Counted from the first letter of the stretch, positions 15,990-23,519 are shown. The stretch is DNA of 28,725 nt from IMCC26256 sp046081705 (GCA_046081705.1 JBJTWK010000116.1:1-28725); one strand, 5' to 3'. Made by a program: numbers and translations. Notes: generated by a model not told the origin, from the letters alone.

Positions 15990-17072
15990 ATGCGCGCCGC
16001 GATCTTCACCGAGGTCGACCAGCCGCTCGTCATCGAGGACGTCACGCTCGCCGAGCCCGGCCCCTCCGACGTCATCGTGAACATCGGGGCGAGCGGCGTG
16101 TGCCACTCGGACCTCTCGTTCATGAACGGCACCGTGCCGCTCCCCCCGCCGGCCATCCTCGGCCACGAGGGCGCGGGCGTCGTCGAGTGGGTCGGCAGCG
16201 AGGTCACTCGCGTGCAGGTCGGCGACCGCGTCGTCGCGTCGTTCGTCCCCGCGTGCGGCACCTGCTTCTGGTGCCTCAACGACCAGTCCAACCTCTGCGG
16301 CCGCATGTTCGAACTGAGTCTGTCGGCCAAGGCCCACCGTCACGACGGCACACCGTGCTCGGGCGTGACCGGTCTCGGCACCTTCGCCGAGCAGGTCCTC
16401 GCGCACGAGGCCTCCATGGTGAAGGTCGAGACTGACCTCCCCGACGAGCAGCTCGCGCTCATCGGGTGCGGCGTGACCACCGGGGTCGGCGCCGCCCTCA
16501 ACACGGCGCAGGTCAAGCCCGGCAGCACGGTCGCCGTCATCGGCTGCGGCGGCGTCGGCCAAGCCGTGATCCAGGGCGCCCGCATCGCCGGCGCGTCGCG
16601 CATCTTCGCGATCGACCCGGTCGAGATGAAGCGCACCGCGGCCGCCGCGTTCGGCGCGACCGACCTCGTCGATCCGGCCCAGGGCGACCCCACCGCGCAG
16701 GTGATGGCCGCGACCGGCGGCATCGGCGTCGACTACGCGTTCGAGGTCATCGGCCTGCCCGACACGATCGTGCAGGCGTACACGACCGCACGCCGGGGTG
16801 GCCACGTCGTCGTGGTGGGCATGCCGCGCACCGACTCCATGGTCACGCTCCCGGGCTTCCCGCTCTTCTACGACGAGAAGCACCTCCACGGGTGCGTCTA
16901 CGGCTCGGCCCAGGTGCGCCGTGACTTCCCGCGGTTCATCTCGCTCATCGAGACCGGTCGACTCGACGTCGGCTCGATGGTGTCGCAGACGATCGCCCTC
17001 GACGGGGTGAACGACGCCTTCGGGGCGATGCAGCGCGGCGAGGTGCTGCGCAGCGTCATCACCTCGATGTGA
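15990..17072 (+). CDS. Zinc-dependent alcohol dehydrogenase (MDR family)
   Basis: This is a 360-aa class III-like, zinc-dependent, NAD-linked alcohol dehydrogenase. Catalytic zinc ligands are Cys38 in GVCHSD, His59 in GHEGAG and Cys160 in IGCGVTTG. The structural zinc site has four cysteines (89, 92, 95, 103). The nucleotide-binding motif is GCGGVG (185-190), followed by FAIDPVEMK where the Asp favours NAD. All key residues are present. The next gene starts within this stop codon (GTGA), so it is co-translated with a Nudix hydrolase. Related actinobacterial enzymes oxidize various alcohols or formaldehyde adducts; the substrate here is not fixed by sequence. Confidence 0.95.
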   Translation: MRAAIFTEVDQPLVIEDVTLAEPGPSDVIVNIGASGVCHSDLSFMNGTVPLPPPAILGHEGAGVVEWVGSEVTRVQVGDRVVASFVPACGTCFWCLNDQSNLCGRMFELSLSAKAHRHDGTPCSGVTGLGTFAEQVLAHEASMVKVETDLPDEQLALIGCGVTTGVGAALNTAQVKPGSTVAVIGCGGVGQAVIQGARIAGASRIFAIDPVEMKRTAAAAFGATDLVDPAQGDPTAQVMAATGGIGVDYAFEVIGLPDTIVQAYTTARRGGHVVVVGMPRTDSMVTLPGFPLFYDEKHLHGCVYGSAQVRRDFPRFISLIETGRLDVGSMVSQTIALDGVNDAFGAMQRGEVLRSVITSM

Positions 17073-17860
17073 GCGAGGCCCCCGACGCCGCGCCGGGTCG
17101 CGGGCTCGGGCCCGTCGATCCGAGCGCGGGCGAACGCAAGCGGTTCGAACGCTGGGCCGCGCAGGGCGGACGCATCGGCGCACCGCAGGAGGCCGTGCCC
17201 GCGGCCACGGTGATCCTCCTGCGCGACGGTTGCGACGGACTCGAGACCCTCATGCTGCGCCGGGCCTCGAAGCTGTCGTTCGCCGGCGGCCTCTGGGTGT
17301 TCCCGGGCGGCCGGGTCGACGACGCCGACCGCGCCGGCCCCGACCCCGACCCCGACGATGCGCTCGGGGCCGCCCGCCGGGCCGCGGTCCGGGAGGCGGC
17401 CGAGGAGGCCGACCTCGCCGTGGCCGTCGACGCCCTCGTCCCGCTCGCCCACTGGGAGCCCCCACCGCAGACGCCCAAGCGGTTCGCCACCTGGTTCTTC
17501 CTCGCCGCGGCCCCCGAGGGCGCGGTCACAGTCGACGGCGGCGAGATCACCGAGCACGAGTGGGCCCGACCCGCGACCGTGCTCGAGCGCCGCGACGCCG
17601 GCGAGATCGAACTCGCGCCCCCGACCTGGGTGACGCTCCACACCCTCGCGGGCCACGCCGACGTCGCCGCCGCGCTGGCCGCCGCCCGCCGCTCGACGAT
17701 CGAGTTCTTCACCACGCGGGCCGCACGCACCGACGACGGCGGGGTGGTCGCGATGTGGCACGGCGACGCGGGGTACGAGTCGGGCGAGGCCGGGGCCCCG
17801 GGGGCCCGCCACCGGCTCTGGATGGTCGACACCGGCTGGCGGTACGAACGCACGGTCTGA
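17069..17860 (+). CDS. Nudix hydrolase, NUDT19-like
   Basis: This is a 263-aa Nudix hydrolase, which cleaves nucleoside-diphosphate-linked substrates. The conserved strand FAGGLWVFPGGRVDD (71-85) leads into the Nudix helix VREAAEEADL (107-116). The catalytic REXXEE core is intact, while the first part of the box is stretched by an acidic Asp/Pro insertion (about 86-98). Such a stretched box and this length are typical of NUDT19/RP2-type proteins, which hydrolyse CoA derivatives in characterised cases. The GTG at 17069 overlaps the alcohol dehydrogenase stop (GTGA), which sets the start and shows operon membership. The CoA specificity is an inference from similarity only. Confidence 0.88.
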   Translation: MSEAPDAAPGRGLGPVDPSAGERKRFERWAAQGGRIGAPQEAVPAATVILLRDGCDGLETLMLRRASKLSFAGGLWVFPGGRVDDADRAGPDPDPDDALGAARRAAVREAAEEADLAVAVDALVPLAHWEPPPQTPKRFATWFFLAAAPEGAVTVDGGEITEHEWARPATVLERRDAGEIELAPPTWVTLHTLAGHADVAAALAAARRSTIEFFTTRAARTDDGGVVAMWHGDAGYESGEAGAPGARHRLWMVDTGWRYERTV

Positions 17861-17892
17861 GCGGTCCGGGCGATCCGAGGCGTTCGGGCCGG

Positions 17893-17898
17893 TATGGT
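17893..17898 (+). promoter_or_regulatory. -10 element of a leaderless promoter (COQ4-motif protein)
   Basis: TATGGT on the plus strand, 8 nt before the ATG at 17907. It sits 32 nt after the Nudix stop, so this gene probably has its own leaderless transcript. Confidence 0.55.
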
Positions 17899-17906
17899 CC
17901 CGGACC

Positions 17907-18812
17907 ATGCAGGACGACCTCGCCATCGCACGCGGCCTCATCGGATCGGCCACGGTCGGCGCCGGACCCACCGAGGAGCAGCGTCGCATCATCGACTGCC
18001 TCATCCACGGGTACTTCGGACTCGAGACCTCGGTCGACGCGCTCGACCCGCTCGACCCGGCCGGCCTCGCCGCTGCGGTGCCGAGCGCGGACCGCACCCG
18101 CGTCATCGACCTCCTCATCGCGGTCGAACTGTGCCGACACCCGGCGGATCCCGCCCAGGCCGCGCGCACCGAGGCGTACGCGCTCGCGCTCGGCGCCGAG
18201 GGCGGCTGGCTCGAGGCGACGCACGACGTGCTCGCGGGCGCCATCGATCGCGTGGCGGCCGACTACGTGCGCCTCGCCGACGCCCCGGTGCACGAACCCG
18301 CACTCGACGACGTGATCGGCACCGATCGGGAGGCCGCCGCCGCGATCGAGGTCTTCGAACGGATGCGGGCCTCGGCACCGGGCACGCTCGGCGCCGAGGT
18401 CGTGGCGTTCTACGAACGCTGGGGCTTCCCGATCCCCGGGACCGGCGCGGGCCCGGCCGGCCTGAGCCTGCTGACGCACGACATCACCCACGTCATCGCC
18501 GGGTACGGCACCGATCCGAAGGACGAGATCGCGCTCCAGGCGATGCTCCTGGCGGCTGCCGACTTCGAGCACCACTTCTCCGGCTTCATGGCGGCGCTGC
18601 TGCTCAGCGAGGCCGGGGCGCTCCCCTTCCCCGGCATCGAACCGGTCGTCGGCGCACTCGCGCGGGCCGGTGCCCCCGAGGAGCTCGCCGATGCTCTCCG
18701 GCGCGGCCGGGCCTGCCACCGCGACTTCGCCGACGACGACCACCTGGCGCTCCTCGACGAACCGCTCGAGGCCGTCCGGACCCGCTACGGCGTCGTCGCG
18801 CGGACCGCCTGA
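17907..18812 (+). CDS. COQ4-like zinc-motif protein with helical (TerB-like?) N-terminus
   Basis: This is a 301-aa protein of unknown role. The C-terminal half contains LLTHDITHVIAGYGTDPKDE (189-207 region): His191, Asp192, His195 and Glu207 fit exactly the HDxxHx11E zinc motif that defines COQ4. COQ4 proteins act in ubiquinone biosynthesis, recently linked to ring decarboxylation and hydroxylation. The N-terminal half (about 1-130) is helical with acidic residues and resembles TerB-like domains, though this is a weaker impression. The rest of the C-terminus is helical (AADFEHHFSGFMAALLL). No signal peptide is seen. A probable actinobacterium would use menaquinone, so the substrate may differ from that of COQ4. 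The stop codon lies inside the 26-bp repeat array. Confidence 0.82.
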   Translation: MQDDLAIARGLIGSATVGAGPTEEQRRIIDCLIHGYFGLETSVDALDPLDPAGLAAAVPSADRTRVIDLLIAVELCRHPADPAQAARTEAYALALGAEGGWLEATHDVLAGAIDRVAADYVRLADAPVHEPALDDVIGTDREAAAAIEVFERMRASAPGTLGAEVVAFYERWGFPIPGTGAGPAGLSLLTHDITHVIAGYGTDPKDEIALQAMLLAAADFEHHFSGFMAALLLSEAGALPFPGIEPVVGALARAGAPEELADALRRGRACHRDFADDDHLALLDEPLEAVRTRYGVVARTA

Positions 18813-18880
18813 TCCCTCAGGCGGGGTGACCGGCCTGATCCCTCAGGCGGGGTGACCGGACTGATCCCTCAGGCGGGGTG
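18808..18880. repeat. 26-bp tandem repeat (2.8 copies) between convergent genes
   Basis: Copies lie at 18808-18833, 18834-18859 and a 21-nt partial third at 18860-18880. The first two are identical and the third differs at its first base. Each contains CCTGATCCCTCAGG (ACTGATCCCTCAGG in copy 3), a small inverted repeat with 4-5 bp arms (CCTGA/TCAGG). Copy 1 includes the TGA stop of the plus-strand gene. Copy 3 includes the last codons and TGA stop of the minus-strand epimerase gene. The array could act as a bidirectional termination region, though stems this short are weak. Confidence 0.9.
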
Positions 18881-19756
18881 CGCCTCCACGAGGCGCCGCA
18901 TGCCGACACGCCACTCGATGCGCGTGGGCCCGACGAGGTCGACCATCCGGGTGGTGTCGATCGTGACGCCTCCGATGGTCGCCTCGGTCTCCACGAAGGC
19001 GGCCTCGACGCCGGCGGCGTCGGCGAGCTCCTCGCACCACCTCTCGAGCGCGACCTGCTCGACCCCGCCCCAGTTCACGATCGTGGCCGGGATCGTCGCG
19101 GCGTCGAGGAGCGCGGGCACCATCCGGACGATGTCGTCGTGGTGGATCGGGTTGAAGAGGTTCGGACGATCGGGGTGCACCGGCACCGGCCGACCGGCCC
19201 GCAGCATCGCGAGGTGGAACGCGGGCCAGCCGCCCTCGTCGCCGTACGGGACGTTCAAGCGGGCGATGGTCGTGGGGATGCCCCACTGGCGGGCGCCGTA
19301 GCGGGCCACGACCTCGGCCGCGATCTTGGAGATCGAGTAGGTCTCCATGATGGGACGGTGGTTGTCGCCGAGCGGATCGGTCTCCGAGAGCCGGTGTGCG
19401 CCCGCCGGCTGATAGACGCCGGTCGACGAGCAGTGCAGCAGCGAACCGGGACGCACGTGCTCGAGCAGCAGACCGAGCGCCTCGGCGTTCGTATTGAGAT
19501 CGAGGTCCCAGCGCCCGCTCTTGACGACCGCGAAGTTCGCGAGATGGTCGACCTCACGGGGTACGACGGTGAGATCCGGCTTCGCCAGATCGAGCTCGAT
19601 GCAGGTCACGCCGGCGGTCTCGAGTGCGGCCCGCTTGGGAGCGTCGCGGAATCGGGCGATCGCGGTCACCCGATGCTCGGCGGCGAGGCCGAGCGCGACC
19701 GGGAACGCGACCTGTCCCGTGGCGCCCGTGATGAGGACGTGGCTCCCGGCCCGCAT
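18869..19756 (-). CDS. NAD-dependent epimerase/dehydratase family protein (extended SDR)
   Basis: This is a 295-aa extended SDR. It has the nucleotide-binding motif TGATGQVA (10-17), SSTGVYQP near 110-117 and the catalytic Tyr140/Lys144 in YSISK. Most relatives act on nucleotide sugars, but the substrate region here (for example FNPIHHDDIVRMV) does not point to one sugar. The ATG at 19756 shares one base with the stop of the upstream SDR gene (TGATG) and has a perfect AGGAGG ribosome-binding site inside the end of that gene. The two genes are therefore translationally coupled and probably act in one pathway. The last codons lie in the 26-bp repeat. Confidence 0.92.
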   Translation of the reverse strand: MRAGSHVLITGATGQVAFPVALGLAAEHRVTAIARFRDAPKRAALETAGVTCIELDLAKPDLTVVPREVDHLANFAVVKSGRWDLDLNTNAEALGLLLEHVRPGSLLHCSSTGVYQPAGAHRLSETDPLGDNHRPIMETYSISKIAAEVVARYGARQWGIPTTIARLNVPYGDEGGWPAFHLAMLRAGRPVPVHPDRPNLFNPIHHDDIVRMVPALLDAATIPATIVNWGGVEQVALERWCEELADAAGVEAAFVETEATIGGVTIDTTRMVDLVGPTRIEWRVGMRRLVEAHPA

Positions 19757-20538
19757 CAGGACCTCCTGCGGCCGACGAAGGACTGCAGGATCGCGTCGGC
19801 CTGGGTGTTCGGCAGGAACGATCCGCCGTCGATGACGATGTTCTGGCCCGTCACGTAGGCGGCCTGGGGCGACGCGAGGAACGTGATGACGTTCGCGACG
19901 TCGGCGGCGGTGCCGATCCGCTCCAGCGGGGTCGCCTCCTCGACGATCCTCCGCCGCTCGTCGTCGGCGAGCACGATCGCCGTGAGGTCCGTGTCGACGA
20001 ATCCGGGTGAGACGCAGTTGACGCGGATCGCGGGGGCGTACTCGAGCGCGGCCGACATCGTGAGCGCGATCACGCCGGCCTTCGCTGCGGAGTAGGGCGC
20101 CTCGAAGCGGGTCGGCCGCACGCCGGTGAGCGACGCCACGTTCACGATGCAGCCGCGCGACTCCTCGAGCAGTGGCACCGCGGCCCGGATGCCGTGGAAC
20201 GTGCCGTCGAGGTTCACCCCGACGATCCGGCGCCAGTCCCGGTCGGAGTAGAGGTGCAACGGCATCGCGGCGCCGATCCCCGCGTTGTTCACGAGGATCG
20301 ACAGCCCGCCGAGGGCTTCGGCCCCGGCGGCGATCCCGGCGGCGCAGGCCTCCGGATCGGCGACGTCGGCGACGACCGCCACGCCGCCGATCGAGTCGGC
20401 CACCGCCGCGGCACCCTCGGCGTCGACGTCGAGGACGGCGACCCGCGCGCCCTCGGCCACGAAGCGCTCCACCGTCGCCCGGCCGATGCCAGCTGCGCCA
20501 CCGGTCACGATCGCGAGCTGGCCGTCGAGGAGTCCCAT
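19756..20538 (-). CDS. Classical short-chain dehydrogenase/reductase
   Basis: This is a 260-aa classical SDR. The nucleotide-binding motif is TGGAAGIG (12-19), followed by an Asp-containing LDVD (36-39) that favours NAD(H). NNAG is at 84-87 and the catalytic residues are Ser136, Tyr149 and Lys153 in YSAAK. The C-terminal YVTGQNIVIDGGS is standard for the family. The ATG at 20538 places the first strand at residue 7, as usual; a longer frame upstream runs through hup and is not real. It is coupled to the downstream epimerase-like gene. The substrate is unknown: similar proteins oxidize steroid, sugar or alcohol hydroxyls. Confidence 0.92.
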   Translation of the reverse strand: MGLLDGQLAIVTGGAAGIGRATVERFVAEGARVAVLDVDAEGAAAVADSIGGVAVVADVADPEACAAGIAAGAEALGGLSILVNNAGIGAAMPLHLYSDRDWRRIVGVNLDGTFHGIRAAVPLLEESRGCIVNVASLTGVRPTRFEAPYSAAKAGVIALTMSAALEYAPAIRVNCVSPGFVDTDLTAIVLADDERRRIVEEATPLERIGTAADVANVITFLASPQAAYVTGQNIVIDGGSFLPNTQADAILQSFVGRRRS

Positions 20539-20573
20539 GGGCGGGCATCCTCGCGCACCGACTCCGGACGCCA

Positions 20574-20600
20574 CGAGGGGAGGCCAGCGGCCTCCCCTCG
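20574..20600 (-). terminator. Strong stem-loop after hup, probable intrinsic-type terminator
   Basis: CGAGGGGAGGCC, loop AGC, then GGCCTCCCCTCG: a perfect 12-bp stem. It lies about 45 nt after the hup stop in the minus direction and before the SDR operon. No T-run follows, as is common in GC-rich actinobacteria. Confidence 0.7.
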
Positions 20601-20617
20601 CGTGGTGCTCGTGCGAG

Positions 20618-20635
20618 CGCCGGGAGATCCCGGCG
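20618..20635 (-). terminator. Second stem-loop directly after hup
   Basis: CGCCGGG, loop AGAT, CCCGGCG: a perfect 7-bp stem starting 8 nt after the hup stop. Together with the stronger stem further on it forms a tandem pair that should end the hup transcript. Confidence 0.5.
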
Positions 20636-20642
20636 GGTGCGA

Positions 20643-21071
20643 CTAGCGGCGCTTCGCCGCCTTCTTGACCGTCTTCTTGGCGGTCTTCTTGGCGGCAGGA
20701 CGCTTGGCCGCAGCCTTCTTGGCCGGCGCCTTCTTCGCCGCCTTCTTGGCGGCGGGCTTCTTGGCGGCCGGAGCCTTGCCCGAGGCGACGGTGTCCTTGA
20801 ACGCCTTGAGCGGGGTGACCTTGACGGTCTTCGAGGCCGGCTTGGCCTTGAAGATCATCTCCTCGCCCGTGAACGGGTTCGTGCCCTTGCGGGCCTTCGT
20901 CGCGGGCTTGGTGCGCCGGTAGAACTTGGCGAAGCCGGAGATGGAGACGACGTCGCCCTTGGTGACGGCGGCGACGATGGACTCGGTGACGGCGGCGACA
21001 GCCGCGTCGGCGGTCTTGCGGTCGCTCCCGGTGCGCTCGGCAACGGCGAGGACGAGATCCCTGCGGTTCAC
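20643..21071 (-). CDS. hup: HU family nucleoid protein with Lys/Ala-rich C-terminal tail
   Basis: This is a 142-aa DNA-binding protein. Residues 1-90 form the HU domain: MNRRDLVLAVAERTG, then GFAKFYRRTKPATKARKGTNP with the DNA-binding arm (RKGTNPFTG), then KAKPASKTVKVTPLKAFKD. Residues about 98-142 are a low-complexity tail of PAAKKAAKK-type repeats, like the histone-H1-like tail of actinobacterial HupB. HU bends and compacts DNA; the tail is known in mycobacteria to add DNA contacts and to be modified. The GTG at 21071 has a good GGAGGA ribosome-binding site 5 nt upstream, and the protein then starts at the conserved MNRRDLV. It appears to be transcribed alone, with stem-loops after it. Confidence 0.96.
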   Translation of the reverse strand: MNRRDLVLAVAERTGSDRKTADAAVAAVTESIVAAVTKGDVVSISGFAKFYRRTKPATKARKGTNPFTGEEMIFKAKPASKTVKVTPLKAFKDTVASGKAPAAKKPAAKKAAKKAPAKKAAAKRPAAKKTAKKTVKKAAKRR

Positions 21072-21135
21072 TTGCTTCCTCCATTGGTGGGGTCGGTTGA
21101 GGGGCAGCATGGCACCCGCGCGCCCCGCGCGTGCG

Positions 21136-21163
21136 GATTTCCCCGCGATTTCGCGGGGAAATC
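21136..21163. other. Perfect 13-bp-arm palindrome upstream of hup
   Basis: GATTTCCCCGCGA, then TT, then TCGCGGGGAAATC, a perfect inverted repeat. It lies between the P450 stop (21238) and the hup start (21071), about 65 nt before the latter. It may be the P450 terminator or an operator controlling hup. The A/T-rich arm ends stand out in this GC-rich region, but there is no T-run. Confidence 0.8.
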
Positions 21164-21237
21164 TTCGGGCCGTCGTGGGATCGGACCCACCTCGACCCGC
21201 ACCCCGATCCGCCCGATCGGGCACGATCCGACGCCGG

Positions 21238-22500
21238 TCAGCGTGCGGTCAGCGCGACCGGGGCGTGACGCACCCCGGTGTGCTTGTTCGACCGGACCCA
21301 CTCCACCGCACCACACGGTTCGATCGCTCCGACCCGTTCGAGCACGATGTCGAGGACGAGGCGCATCTCGAGCCGGGCCAGGCCCGCCCCGAGGCAGAAG
21401 TGCGCCCCGTGGCCGAACGCGAGGTGCCGGTTGGGGGCCCGGGTGACGTCGAAGGCGAACGGGTCTGCGAACTCGGTCTCGTCCCGGTTCGCCGAGGACC
21501 ACCACAGGGTGACCTTCTCCCCGGCCGCGATCGGCGCCCCGCCGATCCCGGTGGCCACCGCGGCGGTCCGTCGGTTGTAGGAGGTCGAGGACGCCCACCG
21601 CAGCATCTCCTCCACCGCGCCGGGTCGGGCCGCCGGGTCGTCCCGGACGAGGCGCCACTGGTCCGGGTGCCGGGCGAGTTCGAGGAGGCCGACGGCGATG
21701 GAGTTCCGGGTGGTCTCGCTCCCCGCGGCGACGAGCAGGCTGAAGAACATCTGCTGCTCGAGCAGGGTGGTGGGCTCGTCGGGGTGGCTCGGATCGGGGC
21801 GGCCGGTCACGAACGCGGAGAGCATGTCGTCGCCCGGATCCCGTCGGGCCTCGGCGATCCGGCGGGTCGCGTACTCGGCCATCGCCGTGGCGGCCGCCTG
21901 CGTCCGCTCGGTCACCGCGCCGAGGTCGCGGTCGTCGTAGTCGAGCGTGGCGTTGGCCCAGCCGAGGAGGTCGTGACGATCCTCCTGCGGCACCCCGAGG
22001 AGCGCCGCGATCGCCTGGAGCGGCAACTCCGCTGCGACGTCCACGAGGAGATCGCACTCGCCCCGGCCGAGCGCGGCCTCGACGATGGCGACGGCTCGAC
22101 CCCGGAGATCGGCCTCGAGCGCTGCGAGCGCGCGCGGCGCGACGGTGGGAGTGACGAGCCGACGCAGCATCTGGTGGCGCGGGGCGTCGGTCATGTTGAG
22201 GAGCACGCCCGCGGCGAACCCTCCCGGCAGGTCCTCGATGATCGTGCCCCCACCGTCCGGCCGTGCCGGACAGAGCCCGGACACGAAGGTCGGTGCGTCG
22301 TTCGCGATCGCCGCGATGTCGGCGTGGCGCGTCACGACCCAGAACCCCTCGCCGTCCGGCGTGTGCTCGGTCGGCTCGTGCCACGCGATCGGCGCGGCGG
22401 CGCGCAGGTACGTGAACACATCGTGCGGGAAGCCGTCGGCGAACCGATCGAGGTCGGTGAGGTCGATGTCGGCGGGCACCGTGGGCCGCGCGGTCGTCAC
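21238..22500 (-). CDS. Cytochrome P450
   Basis: This is a 420-aa soluble bacterial P450 monooxygenase. The I-helix motif is AAGSETTRN (258-266), the ExxR motif is EMLR (298-301) and the heme-binding loop is FGHGAHFCLG with heme-ligand Cys369. The overall sequence resembles the CYP124/125/142 group, which in mycobacteria hydroxylates the terminal methyl groups of cholesterol side chains and branched lipids. That substrate is an inference. The GTG at 22500 lies 7 nt after a TAGCCT -10, which suggests leaderless translation. No ferredoxin or reductase gene is next to it. The divergent neighbour is a DUF3097 gene, also with a leaderless-type promoter. Confidence 0.95.
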   Translation of the reverse strand: MTTARPTVPADIDLTDLDRFADGFPHDVFTYLRAAAPIAWHEPTEHTPDGEGFWVVTRHADIAAIANDAPTFVSGLCPARPDGGGTIIEDLPGGFAAGVLLNMTDAPRHQMLRRLVTPTVAPRALAALEADLRGRAVAIVEAALGRGECDLLVDVAAELPLQAIAALLGVPQEDRHDLLGWANATLDYDDRDLGAVTERTQAAATAMAEYATRRIAEARRDPGDDMLSAFVTGRPDPSHPDEPTTLLEQQMFFSLLVAAGSETTRNSIAVGLLELARHPDQWRLVRDDPAARPGAVEEMLRWASSTSYNRRTAAVATGIGGAPIAAGEKVTLWWSSANRDETEFADPFAFDVTRAPNRHLAFGHGAHFCLGAGLARLEMRLVLDIVLERVGAIEPCGAVEWVRSNKHTGVRHAPVALTAR

Positions 22501-22507
22501 GGCGCGC

Positions 22508-22513
22508 AGGCTA
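22508..22513 (-). promoter_or_regulatory. -10 element of a leaderless promoter (P450)
   Basis: TAGCCT on the minus strand, 7 nt before the GTG at 22500. The divergent DUF3097 promoter lies about 60 nt away, so a single regulator could act on both. Confidence 0.55.
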
Positions 22514-22573
22514 CGCGGCCCGGCCCGCATGCGCGCCCGACCTCGGGTGCACCGTCGCGCCACGACCCACCGA

Positions 22574-22579
22574 TACCGT
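22574..22579 (+). promoter_or_regulatory. -10 element of a leaderless promoter (DUF3097)
   Basis: TACCGT on the plus strand, 8 nt before the GTG at 22588. As with the other leaderless candidates, no Shine-Dalgarno could fit. Confidence 0.55.
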
Positions 22580-22587
22580 TCCCGGCC

Positions 22588-23448
22588 GTGCCGACCGAAC
22601 CGCCCCGCCGTCGCGGGATCCTCGCCGGACCCGTCGCCGGGACCGAACGCCTCGCCGCCGAGTACCCCCCGGTCGAGGCCGTCGTCGGCCTGCCGCTCCT
22701 CCACCGGGCCTCGGGCACGACGGGGGCCCTCGTCTCCCACGGCACCGACCACGTGGTGCTGCGCACGGCGAGCGGCGCCGAACGACGGCTCAAGTACTCC
22801 CCCGGCGCGGTCGCGCACGAGGGCCGGGCCGTGCGCCTCGTGGCGCCGCGCGCCCGCCCCTCGGTGGGCGACGACGCACCCGACCTGCGCGGCGGACGTG
22901 CGGTGGCGGAGCGCACCGCGTCCGGGAGCCGTGCGGTGGTCGGCGCGAAGGCGCGCACGGCTCGCGCCTCCCGCATCCTCGTCGAGGGGGTGCACGACGC
23001 CGAGCTCATCGAGCGGGTGTGGGGCGACGACCTGCGGGTCGAGGGCGTCGTCGTCGAACGGCTCGACGGCATCGACGACCTCGCCGCCGTGGTCCGGGAT
23101 TTCGGTCCGGCCCGTGACCGTCGGCTCGGGGTGCTCGTCGATCACCTCGTGCCGGGCAGCAAGGAGGCGCGCATCGCTGCGAGCGTCCGCGACCCGGACG
23201 TGCTCGTGCTCGGCACGCCCTACGTCGACGTCTGGCAGGCCGTACGACCCGCCACGGTGGGCATCGATGCCTGGCCCGTGATCCCCCGCGGCACGCCCTG
23301 GAAGGAGGGGGTGGCGGCGGCGCTCGGCGAGCCCGACCTGCGGGCGCTGTGGCGCCGGATCCTCGGCTCCGTGCACGAGTGGGGCGACCTGGAGCAGCCA
23401 CTCGTGCTCGCGGTCGAGTCCCTCATCGACTTCGTCACCGAGCCCTGA
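22588..23448 (+). CDS. DUF3097 family protein
   Basis: This is a 286-aa protein recognised as DUF3097, a family largely confined to actinobacteria and without an assigned role. The N-terminal half (about 1-120) looks like a beta-rich domain (GALVSHGTDHVVLRTASGAERRL spans a pair of strands). The C-terminal half contains ILVEGVHDAELIERVWG (130-146), VEGVVVERLDGIDDL (151-165) and LGVLVDHLVPGSKEARIA (180-197). The Glu133 of LVEG and Asp185 of LVDH are arranged somewhat like a Toprim domain, which suggests nucleic-acid or nucleotide chemistry. That is only my inference. No membrane segment or signal peptide is seen. It is transcribed divergently from the P450. Confidence 0.88.
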   Translation: MPTEPPRRRGILAGPVAGTERLAAEYPPVEAVVGLPLLHRASGTTGALVSHGTDHVVLRTASGAERRLKYSPGAVAHEGRAVRLVAPRARPSVGDDAPDLRGGRAVAERTASGSRAVVGAKARTARASRILVEGVHDAELIERVWGDDLRVEGVVVERLDGIDDLAAVVRDFGPARDRRLGVLVDHLVPGSKEARIAASVRDPDVLVLGTPYVDVWQAVRPATVGIDAWPVIPRGTPWKEGVAAALGEPDLRALWRRILGSVHEWGDLEQPLVLAVESLIDFVTEP

Positions 23449-23483
23449 GCTCCACGGTCATCGGCGCCGGCCGCGGTCTCTGG

Positions 23484-23489
23484 CACAAT
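23484..23489 (+). promoter_or_regulatory. Possible -10 element of the SurE-like lipoprotein gene
   Basis: CACAAT on the plus strand, 30 nt before the ATG at 23520, with a G-rich ribosome-binding site (GGGGGG) between. It departs from TANNNT at the first base, so confidence is modest. Confidence 0.35.
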
Positions 23490-23519
23490 CGGTGGCGCGC
23501 CGTCGACCGGGGGGACCAC

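Noticed and set aside
4001..18880. The two tandem arrays (73-bp and 26-bp units) as CRISPR arrays
   Set aside because: The units are directly adjacent with no unique spacers, copies number two to three, and no cas gene is nearby.
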